From contig NZ_JANZKV010000327.1 in assembly GCF_025060895.1 (NCBI RefSeq), positions 1-32,753 on the forward strand: DNA of 32,753 nucleotides, in the 5' to 3' direction. The number at the start of each line of letters is the position of its first letter. The first letter of the stretch is position 1. Below are positions 22,730 to 30,509 of this stretch, piece after piece. A program made the position numbers and the translations under genes. The notes below the pieces were generated by a model that saw only the letters and a list, made by a program, of their open reading frames with translations, made no database searches and was not told where the DNA came from. The stretch is from Stieleria sedimenti. Its GTDB lineage: Bacteria; Planctomycetota; Planctomycetia; Pirellulales; Pirellulaceae.

Positions 22730-22925
22730 CGTTGCAAGAGATAAGAGAGCAGATTGGCGGGTGTCGCAGATCGAAAAACCACTGATCGGACAGTCTACAC
22801 CAACAAACGCCGAATCGTCTGCGTTGTCCTCCCCGTGTTCCCAAAATCGACCGCCGAGGAAACGATTCTTCCCCACAAACGAGGGGACAACGGAAAAGTT
22901 CGGGGCATTATGGACCGCCAGCGGC

Positions 22926-23003
22926 CGATTTAGTGAGCCGTGACGCGTGAGCGAGGGGCCAGCACAATGCCCGGCCGCTCACGCGTCGCGGCTCACAAAA
23001 TCG
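22926..23003. terminator. 28-bp inverted repeat downstream of argS
   Basis: The inner arms at 22933-22953 and 22976-22996 (starting GTGAGCCG, 20 of 21 matching) extend outward to 22926 and 23003 with one more mismatch. It begins 21 bp past the argS stop on the minus strand, a fitting place for a terminator, and lies upstream of the kinase gene. A single-arm relative is at 12760-12782. Confidence 0.65.
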
Positions 23004-23024
23004 ACGGACGGCTAGCGGGCCTCA

Positions 23025-25022
23025 CTACATCCGCTCGACGACTTCGATGCCGAGCAATTCCAAAGCTTGTTTGATCACACGGCCGGTCAGAACGACCAAC
23101 GCCAGACGCGTGTTCCGGATGGCATCGGTTTCGGCGTTGAGCACGTGACACTGATCATTGAACTTTGAAAACGCTTCGGCGGTCGAATAGACATAGTCGA
23201 CCAGGTGGTTCGGCCGGTAGTCTTCATAGACGTTCTGAAGCGCTTCCTGGAATTGCAGCAATTGCAATCCCAAGGCCCGTTCGGCCACATGCGTGAACGT
23301 GATGCCGGATGCCTCGATTCGCTCGACCACCTCGGCTTCGGTCACATCGTTTCGACGCAAAATGCTGGTCGTGCGGGCGAAGCTGTACTGGGCATAGGTC
23401 GACGTGTTGCCCGCCAGTGCAACCATTTTGGAGAGATTGAACTTGTAGTCGCTGGTTCGGTCGTGCGACAGATCGGCGTATTTGATCGCTCCGATGCCGA
23501 CGCGTTCGGACACCAAGCGTTTCTCCTGGTCATCCATGGGAGGATCCAGTTTGACCAACCGGTCGGGATTACAGACGACCTGATAAGCGGCTTCAACTGC
23601 ATCATCCAACAGGCTTTCCAAACCGATCAACGTTCCGCTCCGCGTCTTCATCGGACGGCCGTCTTCACCGAGCACGGTCCCGAAACTGACGTGCACCAAT
23701 TTGGCATCGATCAGCTTCGTCGCTTCGGCAACGGCGAACAGTTTTTCAAAGTGTTCGCTTTGCCGAGCGTCAACGACATACAACACTTCGTCCGGATGAA
23801 ACGTTTCCTGTCGGTAGCGGAGCGTGGCCAGATCGGTGGTGGCATAGAGGTACGCACCATCGCTCTTCTGAATGATCATCGGCGCGTCGAACTGATCCAA
23901 GAACACGCAAATCGCGCCGTCACTTTCGCTGGCCAGACCTCGCCGTTTGAGATCCTCGACAATTTCACCGAGCATCGGGTGATAAAACGACTCGCCCAAG
24001 GTGTGATCGAAGGTCACATTGAGCCGTGAGTAGATGCGGTTGATTTCATCTTTACAGTGCGGCAGGAACTGTTCCCAAAGCGCGATGTTTTCCGGGTCGT
24101 CGGCGTGCAGTTTCGAGGTTTCATCCAACACCGCCTTGCCGATGTCGCCGTGCGTTTCGGCGCGTTGTTTCATCACGGGATCCGCGTCGGTCGCCGCGAT
24201 CGTCGCCCGTGCTGATTCCAAATTGGCTCGCGCCGACGCCACTTTTTTGGCCAGCGATTCGGCGGCCTTTCGTTTCTTCTTGACTTCTTTCCCCTCGGCA
24301 CCCTCGGCTTCCCCTAACGCCGCCGCGTGCAGGTCCTCCAGACGTGCAAGTTCGGCCTCGTACTTGGGCACGTTCTTGATCGCCTTGTGATAGCCCATCA
24401 GCTGATGAACGATGCGATAGAGCTTGGCCAATTCCGGCACCGGATCCTGGCGAACAACCTCGGGGTCACCAAAATGTTTGTAACCGTAGATGATGATGCC
24501 GAATTGCGTGCCCCAGTCGCCGAGGTGGTTGTCGGTGATCACCTCGTGCCCGAGAAACTGAAGTGTCTTGGCCAAACAGTTTCCGATCACGGTGGTGCGA
24601 ATGTGCCCCACGTGCATCGGTTTGGCGACGTTAGGCGACGAGTAGTCGATCAGGATTTTGCTGGGCGACGCGACCGGGGTAACGCCGCAGTGGTCGTCGG
24701 CGAGCATCTCCGCCAGCCGGTCCTGCAAGAAGCTGTCTTTGATCCTGAGATTGATGAAACCCGGGCCGGCGATTTCGGGCGTTTCGCAAACGTCCTCAAG
24801 CTGCAGCTGTTGGATCAATTCCGCGGCCACCTGACGGGGATTGGAATCGGCCACCAATTTTCCGATCGGCATCGCGCAATTGGCTTGGTAATCCCCGAAC
24901 TTGGGGTTCCCCGCGGGCCGAATCATGGCGGCGTATTGATCCGGGTCATCGATTTGCGACGCAAAGGAACATCGCGAGAGAGCGTCAGAAAAGCGACCGG
25001 TGAACAATGAAGGGAGATGCAT
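23025..25022 (-). CDS. argS: Arginyl-tRNA synthetase
   Basis: This encodes 665 residues, a class I aminoacyl-tRNA synthetase that charges tRNA-Arg. The N-terminal additional domain spans about 1-115. KILIDYSSPNVAKPMHVGH holds the HIGH-type motif HVGH (137-140), followed by GDWGTQFG. The KMSKS counterpart is KTRSG (459-463), degenerate as in most bacterial ArgRS. The C-terminal anticodon-binding helix bundle ends ALVVLTGRVIKQALELLGIEVVERM, a normal ArgRS end. The protein is about 90 residues longer than the usual 550-590. The excess lies at about 214-290, a charged, coiled-coil-like insertion rich in Ala, Lys and Glu within the catalytic domain. rsfS lies 75 bp upstream in the same direction. 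Confidence 0.95.
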   Translation of the reverse strand: MHLPSLFTGRFSDALSRCSFASQIDDPDQYAAMIRPAGNPKFGDYQANCAMPIGKLVADSNPRQVAAELIQQLQLEDVCETPEIAGPGFINLRIKDSFLQDRLAEMLADDHCGVTPVASPSKILIDYSSPNVAKPMHVGHIRTTVIGNCLAKTLQFLGHEVITDNHLGDWGTQFGIIIYGYKHFGDPEVVRQDPVPELAKLYRIVHQLMGYHKAIKNVPKYEAELARLEDLHAAALGEAEGAEGKEVKKKRKAAESLAKKVASARANLESARATIAATDADPVMKQRAETHGDIGKAVLDETSKLHADDPENIALWEQFLPHCKDEINRIYSRLNVTFDHTLGESFYHPMLGEIVEDLKRRGLASESDGAICVFLDQFDAPMIIQKSDGAYLYATTDLATLRYRQETFHPDEVLYVVDARQSEHFEKLFAVAEATKLIDAKLVHVSFGTVLGEDGRPMKTRSGTLIGLESLLDDAVEAAYQVVCNPDRLVKLDPPMDDQEKRLVSERVGIGAIKYADLSHDRTSDYKFNLSKMVALAGNTSTYAQYSFARTTSILRRNDVTEAEVVERIEASGITFTHVAERALGLQLLQFQEALQNVYEDYRPNHLVDYVYSTAEAFSKFNDQCHVLNAETDAIRNTRLALVVLTGRVIKQALELLGIEVVERM

Positions 25023-25097
25023 TGTGATTGCCAGAACGTCCGACGAGCGTGAGTCAACCGCGACCGCGGACCAAAGTGGAGGGAGGAAAGCGGAGGA

Positions 25098-25541
25098 TCA
25101 GTCGGCCTGCTCGATACCCAGCTCAGGGAGTGGGATGACAGTCCCGTCGGCCCAGAGTGATTCCAGGTCGTAGAACTCCCGCGTCTCTTCATCGAACAAG
25201 TGGACGACGACGCTGCCGTAATCCAAGACGATCCAGCGGCTCTCGTCGTAGCCCTCGATGCCGTCGCGTTTTTCGCCCATCCCTTTTTCCAACGCGTCGT
25301 CGATTTGCTCGCTGATCGCGTGCAGCTGCCGTCGACTTTGGCCGGTCACCAGAACGAACAGGTCAAATTCCGCCGACTGACCACAAACGTCGATCACGAC
25401 GACGTCTTTGCCGTTGTTTTCCAAGGCCACACGCGCCGCCATGGCTGCAATTTTCCGGCTTTCGGTGGTACCATGGGGTCGAATCGCCCGCGACGGAGCG
25501 ACCATCGGGTTCTGAGAATCAGTAGGTTTGTGTTCGGTCAT
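25098..25541 (-). CDS. rsfS: Ribosomal silencing factor RsfS
   Basis: This is 147 residues from the ATG at 25541; a longer open frame to 25697 is likely not translated. After a variable N-terminus the RsfS domain (about 30-130) is clear: KDVVVIDVCGQSAEFDLFVLVTG, QLHAISEQIDDAL, GYDESRWIVLDYGSVVVHLFDEETREFYDLESLW. RsfS binds ribosomal protein uL14 on the 50S subunit and blocks 30S joining when nutrients are short. It is transcribed towards argS (75-bp gap) and divergently from the second Tat oxidoreductase gene. No nadD gene, the common neighbour, is present here. Confidence 0.93.
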   Translation of the reverse strand: MTEHKPTDSQNPMVAPSRAIRPHGTTESRKIAAMAARVALENNGKDVVVIDVCGQSAEFDLFVLVTGQSRRQLHAISEQIDDALEKGMGEKRDGIEGYDESRWIVLDYGSVVVHLFDEETREFYDLESLWADGTVIPLPELGIEQAD

Positions 25542-25701
25542 GGGGGAAAGTCTATCAGTTTTGTTTTTTCTGTCACGGGTCGGCGGAAACCGAGTCAACA
25601 TTCCGCAGCGGTCGGCTACTACACTATGAGCTCGATCGCCCACCCACCGGGATTGTTCCATTTGTCCCGGCGACACGTTACCCCACCTCAGGAACATTTA
25701 A

Positions 25702-27045
25702 ATGACCGACTTCAACGATAATCGATCTACGTCTCGAGCCCAGGATTCCACTTCGTCGAGACGTCAATTCTTGAAAAAGGGTTCGGCCGTTTCGGCCGGA
25801 ATCACCGGCGCCGCAATGTTGCCGCGTGCCGTGCGGGGGGCTGAGCCCAACGACCAAGGCAGCAACGACGTGGTCCGAATCGGCATCGTCGGGCTGGGCG
25901 GTCGCGGCACCGGAGCGCTCAGCGACACGATGACCATCAACGAGCACGTCAAACTGGTCGCCACGGCAGACGTCGATGCCAACAAACAACGTGTCCTGGG
26001 TCGGCTGCAAAAACAATTCGGCGATAAGGTGGCTGTCCGCGAGGACAAAAACTATGTCGGTATCGACGCCTACAAACGCATCCTGGACGATTCCGAGATC
26101 GATCTGGTCATCATGACCACCCCCCCAGGGTTTCGGCCACAGTACGTGATGGAAGCCGTCGACGCGGGCAAGCACGTGTTCGCCGAAAAACCGTCCTGCG
26201 TCGATCCGGCCGGCTACCGAATCTGTCTGCAGGCTCATGACAAAGCGATCGCCAATAAAACCGCAATCGTCACCGGCACCCAGTATCGGCGCCAAACGAA
26301 CTACGTCGAAGCGATTCGCAAAATCCACGAAGGCGCCATCGGCGACGTCATCAACATGACCGCCCGATACTGCAGCACCGGTATCTGGCACAAGACGCGC
26401 AAAGAAGGCATGTCGGATACCGAATACCAGATCTACAACTGGATGCACTTCATCTGGCTCTCCGGGGACCAGATCGCCGAACAAGCCGTGCACAACATCG
26501 ATGTGATGAATTGGGTCATGCAGGGACCACCCGAATCGGCCTACGGAAGCGGCGGCCGATTCACCCGTCCCGAAGGCAGCGAGATGTGGGACAGCAACTC
26601 CATCGATTACGCCTATTCCGGTGACCGACACGTCTCCTTCATGTGCCGACAAATTCCCGGATCGCAAAGCGACGTCAGCAACCAGATCTTCGGATCCGAA
26701 GGCACCGCCACCATCTACGGCAGCAACGGAGGCGCGTCGATCAAAGACCGCGACGGCAACGAAGTGTGGTCGATGAAAGGCGACATCCAGTCCGCCTACC
26801 GACAAGAGCACAAAGACCTGGTCGATTCGATCCGTGCCGGCGACCCGATCGTCGAGCTCAAGGAAACGGCCAACAGCTCGATGACCGCCGTGCTGGGACG
26901 CGTCGCCGCGTACACCGGACAGAAGGTGACCTGGGACTTTCTGACCAACGAGTCAGAGCTGGACCTGTTCCCCAACGATTTCGATTACAACGGCCCGCGT
27001 CCTGAGCCGTCGTTCGCCATCCCGGGCAAAACCAAGCTGATCTAG
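25702..27045 (+). CDS. Gfo/Idh/MocA-family oxidoreductase with Tat signal
   Basis: This encodes 447 residues from the ATG at 25702, preceded by AGGAAC. The twin-arginine motif SRRQFLKKG (19-27) and the following hydrophobic stretch ending AVRGAE point to Tat export. The Rossmann motif VRIGIVGLGGRGTG begins near residue 58 and the AEKPSC motif lies near 158. YNWMHFIWLSGDQIAEQAVHNIDVMNW belongs to the C-terminal domain seen in secreted planctomycete members. An NAD(P)-dependent reaction on a sugar or polyol is likely, substrate unknown. It is only distantly similar to the oxidoreductase at 9787-11067. Its TAG stop shares the palindrome CTAG with the stop of the convergent outer-membrane gene. 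Confidence 0.92.
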   Translation: MTDFNDNRSTSRAQDSTSSRRQFLKKGSAVSAGITGAAMLPRAVRGAEPNDQGSNDVVRIGIVGLGGRGTGALSDTMTINEHVKLVATADVDANKQRVLGRLQKQFGDKVAVREDKNYVGIDAYKRILDDSEIDLVIMTTPPGFRPQYVMEAVDAGKHVFAEKPSCVDPAGYRICLQAHDKAIANKTAIVTGTQYRRQTNYVEAIRKIHEGAIGDVINMTARYCSTGIWHKTRKEGMSDTEYQIYNWMHFIWLSGDQIAEQAVHNIDVMNWVMQGPPESAYGSGGRFTRPEGSEMWDSNSIDYAYSGDRHVSFMCRQIPGSQSDVSNQIFGSEGTATIYGSNGGASIKDRDGNEVWSMKGDIQSAYRQEHKDLVDSIRAGDPIVELKETANSSMTAVLGRVAAYTGQKVTWDFLTNESELDLFPNDFDYNGPRPEPSFAIPGKTKLI

Positions 27046-28247
27046 AACTTCACCAGCAACAACAGCGAATAGTAAACGTCGTTCGGCTTGGCTCCTTGCG
27101 GCGTGCTGTCATAGCGATCGGTCAGCGCCAATTTCAGTGACAGGTTGTCGGTGTCGTCGAGCAGGATTTCCCAGGCGACGTCACTGACAACCCGGTAATC
27201 GGAGAAATCTTCCCAGGCCGGGAAGTAGTCCACCTTGGCCTTCATCTTGTTGTAGCGGTTGAGCTGGTACTCACCCTCGGCGCCAAACACCGCTTCCGGT
27301 TTCCAGTCGTCGTCCGGCGCGCCGATTTCTTTCGAAGCACCGGCACCGAAACGAGTGGCAAACATCGCGTCGTCGGTTCGGATGAAGTGGTACCCCAGAC
27401 CGCTGTTGAGATTCAGCCGCGAATCGAACGCTTTGAACTGGTCCCATTCGGCCCCGAACTTTCCAAACGCCGACCACTTGGAATCCTGGAAAAGCCGATC
27501 GTAATCCAGGTTCAAACGGCCGTTGTCTTCGGTCGTCAGGCCGCGATTGGTCGCCTTGCGATAATCAAAATCGATTCCCAAGGTGTAGCGTTCGGTCTTG
27601 CGTTTCATCTCCAAGCCGGTCTGCAGCGCCAGCGTCCGCGAGTTGCCGCTGCTGCCATCGAGCCCCAACTCGGCGTGGTTTTTCCAACCGCGGGTGACCC
27701 ACTGCCACGGGATTTCGTACCACGACGCGGTTTCTTCGGCCAACGGTGCCGACTCCACAGCCGCGCCCGTCGCAAGCGCCTGGCCGATCGGTGTCGACGG
27801 GTCGGTCGGCGGCGGAACCGGAACGCTCGTGCCGACCGGGGCGACCGGCAAATCGAGTTCCGCCGCGGCGGGCAATGGCGGCATCGGCAGGCCGGGGGTG
27901 CCCACCGCCGCCGTGGCGGCCGACTGAACTTGGTAAGCCGCCGGCTGGATCTCCGAACTTGACTGTTCAGCCGGCCCGGGCTGGTTCAGCGGTCCCGTTG
28001 CATCGACCGGCAGCTGAGCGATCTCTGATGGCGGGGGCGGAAAATGGAAGGAAGGGCCCGCCTGTGCCTGCTCCTCAGGCTTCTTGCCTGCAAAGGTCGG
28101 AATGCCCAATTGCCAAAGCGGCGTTTCGGCCATCGCGACACCCGACGGCCACGCTCCGCTACAAATCAAACCGATCGCGAGAGCCGCTAGACCTGTTCTC
28201 CCCAAACTCTTTGCGTTACGTGTCTTACCCATCTGAAGAATTCCCAT
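27042..28247 (-). CDS. DUF481-family outer-membrane beta-barrel protein
   Basis: This is 401 residues from the ATG at 28247; a TTG three codons upstream is also in frame. A signal peptide spans about 1-40 (hydrophobic AALAIGLICS, ending AMA). A Pro- and Ala-rich segment follows (about 60-165), with runs such as FPPPPSE and VPVPPPTDP, probably unstructured. The last 220 residues are alternating strands (GLDGSSGNSRTLALQTGLEMKRK at their start) of the DUF481 type and end YYSLLLLVKF, a terminal Phe typical of the beta-barrel assembly signal. DUF481 proteins include salt-induced outer-membrane proteins of unknown role. The long proline-rich spacer is not usual for the family. It overlaps the oxidoreductase gene tail to tail by 4 bp. 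Confidence 0.85.
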   Translation of the reverse strand: MGILQMGKTRNAKSLGRTGLAALAIGLICSGAWPSGVAMAETPLWQLGIPTFAGKKPEEQAQAGPSFHFPPPPSEIAQLPVDATGPLNQPGPAEQSSSEIQPAAYQVQSAATAAVGTPGLPMPPLPAAAELDLPVAPVGTSVPVPPPTDPSTPIGQALATGAAVESAPLAEETASWYEIPWQWVTRGWKNHAELGLDGSSGNSRTLALQTGLEMKRKTERYTLGIDFDYRKATNRGLTTEDNGRLNLDYDRLFQDSKWSAFGKFGAEWDQFKAFDSRLNLNSGLGYHFIRTDDAMFATRFGAGASKEIGAPDDDWKPEAVFGAEGEYQLNRYNKMKAKVDYFPAWEDFSDYRVVSDVAWEILLDDTDNLSLKLALTDRYDSTPQGAKPNDVYYSLLLLVKF

Positions 28248-28541
28248 GACGTCCAAATCGCATCCATTGATTCGTTATCCCCACGCACTCAATCGGGTTA
28301 ACAAAGATTCAGCGGTGCTGTCATGATCGATCTGGCCCGCGGCCGGGCAATCTTTCCGCTTTTCACAATCGGGGGCCTGAAACGGCGTCAAGCCGATGGC
28401 GCCAGACGCAAAACTTGCCCGCTCCGCTCTCCCCTGCTGCGAGGTCGTGTAGTTTGAAAGTCACCCACCTGCCAGAAGGGTGTGATCGGAAACTGCACTG
28501 CCTCGCTAGGCAGTCGGAACTGGGAGAGTTACGATTTGGGG
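28248..28541. promoter_or_regulatory. Divergent region with two small hairpins in the terB-side leader
   Basis: This gap lies between the outer-membrane protein gene (minus) and the terB-like gene (plus). Two hairpins precede the plus-strand start: CACCC (28462-28466) with GGGTG (28478-28482), and a 7-bp stem ACTGCCT/AGGCAGT with loop CGCT at 28497-28514, which ends 27 bp before the ATG. They could act in the mRNA leader or be chance. Confidence 0.3.
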
Positions 28542-28901
28542 ATGAGCGAGAAACATTTCAGTGATCGAATGCGTCAGCTACGCAACCTGGTCGTGATGGC
28601 GATGGCCGACGGGACGATCGGCGAACGGGAGGTGGGGTTTGTCGCCGAACGTTGCCACGAACTCGGGTTGGGCGAGGCGGAATTGAACCGCGCGATCCGA
28701 TACGGGTTGGGCGATGACGCGGCGTTGGAGCTGCCCCGTGACGCGGAAGGCCGCAAAGAGTTGATGATCGACTTGGTACGGATGATGGCCGCCGACGGCG
28801 TTTTGGATGAGAGCGAAAAACGTCTCTTTGCACTCGCGGCCGCCAAGATGGAAATGTCGACCGAACAGCTGAATCAATTGCTTGACCAAACCCTGGAATA
28901 G
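28542..28901 (+). CDS. TerB-like domain protein
   Basis: This encodes 119 residues from the ATG at 28542 (MSEKHFSDRM); the 20 in-frame codons upstream run through the leader hairpins and are unlikely to be translated. It is all-helical with two similar acidic loops, MADGTIGEREVGFV and AADGVLDESEKRLFALAA, the pattern of TerB/DjlA-N domains that are proposed to bind divalent metal. TerB was named for tellurite resistance, but isolated TerB domains have varied or unknown roles. No other ter genes are here. The stop is 5 bp before the coaB start, so it leads a four-gene run coaB, pyrD and uup. Confidence 0.8.
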   Translation: MSEKHFSDRMRQLRNLVVMAMADGTIGEREVGFVAERCHELGLGEAELNRAIRYGLGDDAALELPRDAEGRKELMIDLVRMMAADGVLDESEKRLFALAAAKMEMSTEQLNQLLDQTLE

Positions 28902-28906
28902 TCGAC

Positions 28907-29557
28907 GTGGCAAAGATTCTGATCACGTCGGGGCCGACCCGCCAGTATCTCGATCCGGTTCGCTACATCTCGAACGCGTCGAGCGGACGAATGGGTGCGG
29001 CGTTGGCCACCGCGGCGTTGCAACTGGGGCATGAAGTCGTCATCGTCTCGGGGCCGGTTCCCACCGTTTACCCGGCGGGCGCCCGAGTGATCCCGGTGGT
29101 CACGACGGACGAAATGCTGGCTGCCAGTCAGGAGTGGTTCGCCCGATGTGACGGCGCCATTGGCGCCGCGGCACCTTGCGACTACATGCCCAAGATTGTT
29201 GAAACACAGAAAATCGCCAAGACCGGTGGGCCGCTGACGCTGCAACTGATCGAAACCCCCGACGTCGTCGCGACACTGGGACAAACCAAACGTGACGATC
29301 AGTGGGTCGTCGGATTTGCATTAGAAACCAACGACCGCAGATTCCGTGCGACGGTCAAGCTGGAAAAGAAGCACTGCGACATGATCATCAGCAATGGTCC
29401 CATCGCGATGGATTCCGATGTCAACGATGTCGAACTGTTGGACACCGCCGGCGAAGTCATCGCCCGTGTCGAAGGCAGCAAACAGAAGGTGGCGGACGTC
29501 CTGATGACAGAAATCGATCGTCGCTTGATTCGCAAGACGCCTGCGACAACCTTGTAA
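28907..29557 (+). CDS. coaB: Phosphopantothenate-cysteine ligase, stand-alone CoaB
   Basis: This encodes 216 residues with a GTG start at 28907, 5 bp after the terB-like stop. It matches the CoaB half of the bifunctional Dfp/CoaBC protein: ILITSGPTRQYLDPVRYISN and ASSGRMGAALA at the start, AAAPCDYMP mid-chain, and VKLEKKHCDMIISNGP with the lysines of the CTP-dependent ligase site. It would join 4'-phosphopantothenate and cysteine in CoA synthesis. The CoaC decarboxylase domain is absent from this protein and from the neighbourhood, so CoaC must be encoded elsewhere. About half the length of CoaBC is expected for this split form. Confidence 0.88.
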   Translation: MAKILITSGPTRQYLDPVRYISNASSGRMGAALATAALQLGHEVVIVSGPVPTVYPAGARVIPVVTTDEMLAASQEWFARCDGAIGAAAPCDYMPKIVETQKIAKTGGPLTLQLIETPDVVATLGQTKRDDQWVVGFALETNDRRFRATVKLEKKHCDMIISNGPIAMDSDVNDVELLDTAGEVIARVEGSKQKVADVLMTEIDRRLIRKTPATTL

Positions 29558-29567
29558 CCGAAGGCTT

Positions 29568-30488
29568 ATGACTGCAACGCAAACCATCGATTTGTCGACC
29601 ACCCTGGGCCGGATGACGCTGCCCAATCCGATCATGGTCGCCTCGGGAACCTTCGGCTACGCAAGGGAGATGGAGCACGTCGTCGATGTGTCTCGCCTGG
29701 GCGCAGTGCTGCCCAAGACGATCACGGCCGAACCGCGGATCGGGAACGCCCCTTGGCGAACGGTCGAAACCTCCGCCGGGTTGCTCAACGCGATCGGCTT
29801 GGACAACGATGGCGTCGATGCGTTCATCCAACACCACTTGCCTTACCTGCAATCCTTGTCGACGCCAGTCGTCGTCAGCGTGGCCGGGCGAACCCAAGAC
29901 GAGTTTGTCGCCCTGGCACGACGGATCGGCGAATTCGGTGTCGCCGCGGTCGAGCTGAATCTGTCCTGTCCCAATGTCAGCGGCGGCGTCGACTTCGGCA
30001 CCCACGCGACCAGTTGCCATGACGTCGTCGCCGCGGCGCGCGAGGCGTGTGCGGTCCCGATCCTGGCCAAACTGACGCCCAACGTCACGCGGATCGCAGA
30101 CATCGCCAAGGCCGCCGCGGAAGCCGGCGCCGATGCCGTGTGTTTGATCAACACCGTGTTGGCCATGGCCATCGACTGGCGGCGACAACGGCCGATGCTG
30201 GGCAACGGAATGGGCGGCATGAGCGGTCCGGCGATCAAACCGATCGCGCTGCGATGCGTCCATCAAGTCGCCTCAGCGGTCGACGTGCCGATCATCGGAA
30301 TCGGCGGTATCGCCACGATCGACGACGTGATGCAATTCCTCGTCGCCGGCGCCTCCGCCGTGCAAATCGGCACGGCCAACTACTATGACCCCACCGTGTC
30401 GACTCGGCTCGTCGACCAGTTGCCGACCGCCCTGGCCGAACTCGGCGCCGCCCGTGTGGCAGACGTCGTCGGCACTCTCAAGGTCTGA
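29568..30488 (+). CDS. pyrD: Dihydroorotate dehydrogenase, class 1B catalytic subunit
   Basis: This is a 306-residue FMN enzyme of pyrimidine synthesis converting dihydroorotate to orotate. NPIMVASGTFGYARE opens the barrel, then LPKTITAEPRIGN with Lys 50, SAGLLNAIGLDNDG, and VELNLSCPNVSGG, whose Cys 134 is the catalytic base of class 1 enzymes (class 2 has Ser). VPIIGIGGIAT and GASAVQIGTANY form the FMN phosphate site. The length and Cys fit PyrD of type 1B, which normally works with the iron-sulfur/FAD subunit PyrK; no pyrK is in this window. It starts 10 bp after coaB with AAGG upstream and lies 21 bp before the ABC-F gene. Confidence 0.93.
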   Translation: MTATQTIDLSTTLGRMTLPNPIMVASGTFGYAREMEHVVDVSRLGAVLPKTITAEPRIGNAPWRTVETSAGLLNAIGLDNDGVDAFIQHHLPYLQSLSTPVVVSVAGRTQDEFVALARRIGEFGVAAVELNLSCPNVSGGVDFGTHATSCHDVVAAAREACAVPILAKLTPNVTRIADIAKAAAEAGADAVCLINTVLAMAIDWRRQRPMLGNGMGGMSGPAIKPIALRCVHQVASAVDVPIIGIGGIATIDDVMQFLVAGASAVQIGTANYYDPTVSTRLVDQLPTALAELGAARVADVVGTLKV

Positions 30489-30509
30489 ACCGGAAAAGGA
30501 AGCTCGGCG

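Noticed and set aside
25678-26811. A 377-codon minus-strand open frame opposite the second Tat oxidoreductase
   Set aside because: It is an antisense shadow, rich in Val, Asp and His from reversed codons, and it overlaps the rsfS start region.
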